From assembly GCA_947467315.1 (NCBI GenBank), contig CANIID010000004.1:1-46941 (forward strand): DNA of 46,941 bases, in the 5' to 3' direction. How positions within the stretch are numbered: the stretch's first letter is position 1; every line of letters begins with the position of its first letter. Source of the DNA: Betaproteobacteria bacterium. Lineage in GTDB: Bacteria; Pseudomonadota; Gammaproteobacteria; Burkholderiales; SG8-41. A model generated the notes under the pieces. It searched no databases. It worked only from the letters and a program-made list of their open reading frames with translations, and had not been told where the DNA came from. This document shows positions 43,738 to 46,941 of the stretch, piece after piece. The position numbers and the translations under genes are program-made.

Positions 43738-44655
43738 ATGAAACTGCTGAGTTTCCGTCCACCCCGCGCCCGCGTCGATCATTTCGGCGTTTTACTATCC
43801 AACGGCCAGGCACTGGACATTTCCGAGGCTAAAAGCGGCCGCGGACTGCCCGATTCCCTGATTGAGTGCATACGTGGCGGCGCCGATTCGCTGGCCCGGG
43901 TGCGCGATGCGCTGGCGCAGGCTGAGCACAAGCTGGCGGCAGGCAGCATGGAGCACGTGGTGGCGTTGGATGCGGTAACCGCGCGCCCGCCGCTGATTCC
44001 CGGCAAAATCATGGCCATCGGCAAGAACTACTCAGACCACGCGGCCGAAGTGGGCAGCGCGGCGTATTCGCGCCCCGCTGGATTCATCAAACATGTTGAT
44101 ACGCTGATTGCCAACGGCGATACCATCCGCAAGCCGAGTTGGACCGAGAAACTCGATTACGAAACCGAACTCGCTGTGGTGATTGCCGACGAGTGCGCCG
44201 ACGTGCCGCCGGAAGAAGTGTATGACCATGTTTTCGGCTACACCATCATGAACGACGTGTCCGCGCGCGACGTGCAATTCGCCGAGCGTAAAGAAGGTAA
44301 CATCATGATTGGAAAGAACTTTCCAACAGCGGCGCCGCTGGGGCCATGGGTCGTCACCAAGGATGAGATTCCCGATCCGCACAACCTTCGGCTGGTCACG
44401 CGCATCAACGGCGAAATGCGGCAAAACGCCAACACCGGCACGCAGATCTTTCATATCCCCGCGCAAGTGACGTGGTATTCGCACGCTGGCCTCTACCCCG
44501 GCGACATCATATCCACTGGCACGCCCGCAGGCGTGGCGGCAGGCTACAAAGGCGAAGGTTCGTGGTGGCTGAAGAACGGCGACATGATCGAATCCGAGAT
44601 CGAGAAAATCGGCTTATTGCGGAATCCCGTGTCCACGCGCAAGCGCCGCACCTGA
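43738..44655 (+). CDS. Fumarylacetoacetate hydrolase (FAH) family protein
   Basis: The 305-residue protein has the FAH fold: N-terminal region, then IPGKIMAIGKNYSDHAAEVG, the metal ligands E142 and E144 in DYETELAVVI, D173 in YTIMNDVSARD, and GDIISTGTPAGVA. Members cleave or isomerise 2-oxo-4-ene-type acids, hydrolyse acylpyruvates or decarboxylate oxaloacetate. GAGGGAG precedes ATG 43738. It is convergent with a Bug receptor gene 9 bases away. With D-tartrate and CoA-transferase genes elsewhere in the window, a role in carboxylate breakdown is plausible but its substrate cannot be told. Confidence 0.9.
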   Translation: MKLLSFRPPRARVDHFGVLLSNGQALDISEAKSGRGLPDSLIECIRGGADSLARVRDALAQAEHKLAAGSMEHVVALDAVTARPPLIPGKIMAIGKNYSDHAAEVGSAAYSRPAGFIKHVDTLIANGDTIRKPSWTEKLDYETELAVVIADECADVPPEEVYDHVFGYTIMNDVSARDVQFAERKEGNIMIGKNFPTAAPLGPWVVTKDEIPDPHNLRLVTRINGEMRQNANTGTQIFHIPAQVTWYSHAGLYPGDIISTGTPAGVAAGYKGEGSWWLKNGDMIESEIEKIGLLRNPVSTRKRRT

Positions 44656-44664
44656 TCCGTCCGC

Positions 44665-45705
44665 TCAGGAGGCCTTGCGCGCAGGAATGCGCGCCGCTTT
44701 CAGTACCGGGCCCCAGCGCTCCCCTTCCGTATAAATTCGCGTCGCGAACTGCGACAGCGGGCTGCGCACTGGCTCCAATCCCAGTGCGAGCAACTGGTTG
44801 CGAATCGAAGCATCACTAAGCGCCTCACCGATGTGATCGCTCAACCAGCGAATCACGTTCGGCGATACGCCTTGCGGCGCAAACACGCCGAACCACGCGG
44901 CTACTTCCACGCCGGCGACGCCCGATTCCGTCAACGTTGGCACATCCGGTAGCAACTCGGTGCGCTGCGGACTTGCCACCGCCAGCAGCCGCAGGTGTTC
45001 GTTGTTCACATACGGCAGGGCCAGCGGCAGCGCAGCAAACATCAACGCCGTCTGCCCGGTCGCCAATCCGTTCAACGCGGCCAACCCGCCATTGTGCGGC
45101 ACATGCATCATATCCAGTCGCGCCGCCCTCCGCAGCAACTCACCCGCGAGATGTCCCGTGCTGCCCTCGCCTGACGAACCGTAATTGATTTCACCGGGCC
45201 GCATTTTGATGTGCGACAGCAGCCGTTCCAAAGTCTTGAACGGCAGTCCTGTGCTCATCATCAACACGAACGGCATGTTGACCAGCGGCGCGGCCAACTC
45301 AAAATCGCGCGTCGCGTCATACGGCACCTGCGGCGCGTAGTGTGGCGTGAGGATCATGGTTTCGTTGCTCGCCAGCAGCAGCGTGTGACCATCCGCCAGC
45401 GAGCGCGCGACATGCTGCGCGCCGCGCGTGGTTGCGCCGCCAGGCTGGCGATCCAGCAGCACTGTATGTTTTGATTCGTAACGTATTGCCTGCTGCACAA
45501 TACGGCTCAAGGTATCGGAAATCGCCGGCGGCGCGTTGGCCGCCATCAACTTGTAGGTCTTGGTCATGCGCGAGGCGCCGCGAATATCCGTGGGGCCGCT
45601 GATCGGATACGGGACCACCAGGGTTACCGGGCGTGACGGATAGGGCTGCGCGTTCACTACCGGCAGAGTCGAAAATATCAGACAAACTGCTATCAGACGC
45701 CACAT
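44665..45705 (-). CDS. Bug/TctC-type periplasmic substrate-binding protein with an internal insertion
   Basis: From ATG 45705 the product is 346 residues with a signal peptide (WRLIAVCLIFSTLPVVNA) and the Bug start YPSRPVTLVVPYPISGPTDI. Directly after that loop an extra segment of about 20 residues (RGASRMTKTYKLMAANAPPA) separates it from the helix that normally follows (DTLSRIVQQA). The second ligand loop (LADGHTLLLAS) and VPHNGGLAALNGLATG are present. A GTG-type start further upstream gives no signal and is rejected. The insertion falls in the first ligand loop region and may change binding. It is divergent from a GlcD-type oxidase gene. Confidence 0.86.
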   Translation of the reverse strand: MWRLIAVCLIFSTLPVVNAQPYPSRPVTLVVPYPISGPTDIRGASRMTKTYKLMAANAPPAISDTLSRIVQQAIRYESKHTVLLDRQPGGATTRGAQHVARSLADGHTLLLASNETMILTPHYAPQVPYDATRDFELAAPLVNMPFVLMMSTGLPFKTLERLLSHIKMRPGEINYGSSGEGSTGHLAGELLRRAARLDMMHVPHNGGLAALNGLATGQTALMFAALPLALPYVNNEHLRLLAVASPQRTELLPDVPTLTESGVAGVEVAAWFGVFAPQGVSPNVIRWLSDHIGEALSDASIRNQLLALGLEPVRSPLSQFATRIYTEGERWGPVLKAARIPARKAS

Positions 45706-45801
45706 ATCGATTCCGAGTCCTTGTTCATGCGGGTGCTGCAGGTACAGTCGAAAATGTGACGTAGAGCTTACAGCAACTGTGCCGGACAACAGAGTGCGGA
45801 A

Positions 45802-45810
45802 TGTTAGAAT
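45802..45810 (+). promoter_or_regulatory. Candidate extended -10 promoter for the FAD oxidase gene
   Basis: TGTTAGAAT combines a TAGAAT -10 box with the TG of an extended -10, 26 bases before ATG 45836. No clear -35 is present. Confidence 0.35.
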
Positions 45811-45835
45811 CTCGTTTTCCCGTGCTTACAGCGCC

Positions 45836-46941
45836 ATGTCCACACTCTCCCGTACTGCCACCATTGAACGCCTCAGCGCAGCCGTCGGCCCGCAAGGCAT
45901 TTTCACCGCACCGGCCGAGCTCGAACCCTACGTTAACGATTGGCGCGGCATTTATCACGGCGGTGCCGCTGCGGTGGTGCGCCCCGCGAACGTCGAGCAA
46001 GTCGCGGCCATCGTTAAAATTTGCGCCGAAACCAAAACTCCGCTGGTGCCGCAGGGCGGCAATACCGGCATGTGCGGCGCCACGGTGCCCGATGCGAAAG
46101 TCAACCCGGTGGTCATAGCGCTGGGGCGCATGAACCGCATCCGCACGGTCGATGCGCTCAACAACACGATGACGGTAGAAGCTGGTTGCGTGCTTGCCAA
46201 CATACAGCAGGCTGCGATGGACGCTGACCGGCTGTTCCCCTTATCACTGGGCGCGGAAGGGAGCTGCCAGATCGGCGGCAACCTTTCCACCAATGCCGGC
46301 GGTGTCAATGTGCTGCGCTATGGCAACACGCGCGACCTGGTGCTCGGGATCGAAGCGGTATTGCCGGACGGGCGCATCTGGAACGGCCTGCGCTCGCTGC
46401 GCAAAGACAACACCGGCTACGATTTAAAGCATTTGTTTATCGGTGCCGAAGGCACGCTCGGCGTGATCACCGCCGCCGTATTGAAACTTTTTCCCAAACC
46501 CAGCGCCACCGCGACCGCGTGGATGGCCGTGCCCTCCCCCGAGGCCGCGCTGCAACTGTTTTCGCTGTTGCGCCAGCAGTTTGGCGACCGCATCAGCGCG
46601 TTTGAATTGATATCGAACGCCTGCGTGGATTTGGTTGTGAAGCACATTCCCGGCACACGCAACCCGCTCGCCACACCGCACGGCTGGTACGTGTTGACCG
46701 AGCTGGGCGACGGCTCACCGGGCGATGCGCTACGCGGTGAACTGGAAACCACCCTCGAAAAAGCCATGGCAGCTGGGTTGGTGATCGATGCCAGCCTGGC
46801 GGAAAACCACGGCCAATCCAAAGCGATGTGGCGCATACGCGAATCGATTCCCGAAGCGGCGCGCGGCGAAGCTGGCATGCTGTACCGTCATGATATTGCC
46901 GTGGCGGTGGGGGAGATTCCGGCGTTTATTCGCGATGGACA
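45836..46941 (+). CDS. FAD-binding oxidase, GlcD/D-2-hydroxyacid dehydrogenase family; 3' end outside window
   Basis: The frame is open from ATG 45836 to the end of the window (368 complete codons). It shows the FAD-binding PCMH domain (PLVPQGGNTGMCGATVPD, then LSTNAGGVNVLRYG and LRKDNTGYDLKHLFIGAEGT followed by LGVITAAVLKLFPKP) and the start of the C-terminal domain (SKAMWRIRESIPEAAR). This is the D-2-hydroxyglutarate / D-lactate / glycolate dehydrogenase class, which oxidises 2-hydroxy acids. The C-terminal metal-binding residues lie beyond the window. The divergent Bug receptor gene may import a related hydroxy acid. Confidence 0.88.
   Translation, partial: MSTLSRTATIERLSAAVGPQGIFTAPAELEPYVNDWRGIYHGGAAAVVRPANVEQVAAIVKICAETKTPLVPQGGNTGMCGATVPDAKVNPVVIALGRMNRIRTVDALNNTMTVEAGCVLANIQQAAMDADRLFPLSLGAEGSCQIGGNLSTNAGGVNVLRYGNTRDLVLGIEAVLPDGRIWNGLRSLRKDNTGYDLKHLFIGAEGTLGVITAAVLKLFPKPSATATAWMAVPSPEAALQLFSLLRQQFGDRISAFELISNACVDLVVKHIPGTRNPLATPHGWYVLTELGDGSPGDALRGELETTLEKAMAAGLVIDASLAENHGQSKAMWRIRESIPEAARGEAGMLYRHDIAVAVGEIPAFIRDG

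Overview
The window looks like a chromosomal segment of a GC-rich betaproteobacterium, probably of the Burkholderiales type. This is inferred from gene content: four TctC/Bug-type periplasmic receptors, a GTP-type PEP carboxykinase, D-tartrate dehydratase, NudC, DUF1178, DUF2970, DUF1653 and YgfX-like proteins, and ParE/ParC. Genes are dense, often overlap by 1-4 bases, and many probable starts have Shine-Dalgarno sequences. No rRNA, integrase, transposase, CRISPR array or replication origin was seen.

1-6300 (minus strand) is a decaying defence island. It reads chimeric DUF6088/HsdM-tail gene, HepT-like HEPN gene, MntA-like nucleotidyltransferase, hsdS, abiEi, abiEii, hsdR. The body of hsdM is missing: its last ~80 codons are fused in frame to the first ~120 codons of an AbiEi-like DUF6088 gene. 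hsdR carries an amber codon at codon 41. hsdS and both toxin/antitoxin-like pairs look intact.

6446-15926 is metabolic: D-tartrate dehydratase, a LapG-type peptidase, an acetolactate-synthase-like ThDP enzyme with an exported carboxymuconolactone-decarboxylase-like protein, nudC-tal on the minus strand, and a di-haem peroxidase / nitronate monooxygenase / Gfo-Idh-MocA run. An orphan HD-GYP response regulator (16198) precedes parE-parC (17526-21907) and tRNA-Leu(UAA).

22307-29057 is acyl-CoA catabolism with transport receptors: a hydratase and a family III CoA-transferase (minus), two tandem Bug receptors, DUF1178, a crotonase-fold protein lacking both canonical glutamates, and a third Bug receptor. 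29129-34700 holds DUF2970, a YegD-like Hsp70, a large DUF349 protein, DUF1653 and an RbgA/YlqF-type GTPase. 34895-38962 is a beta-oxidation-type group (3-hydroxyacyl-CoA dehydrogenase, thiolase, glutaryl-CoA dehydrogenase). 39270-46941 holds a PAS-linked class III cyclase, a YgfX-like protein, pckG with a terminator-like hairpin in its leader, an FAA hydrolase family protein, a fourth Bug receptor and the start of a GlcD-type FAD oxidase.

Across these regions an 18-bp AT-rich sequence, consensus TAASTANNTGTTTTTAAA, recurs eight times, always between genes or overlapping a stop codon. It is the clearest signal the genes do not explain. The fused DUF6088-HsdM gene is the most unusual gene structure.
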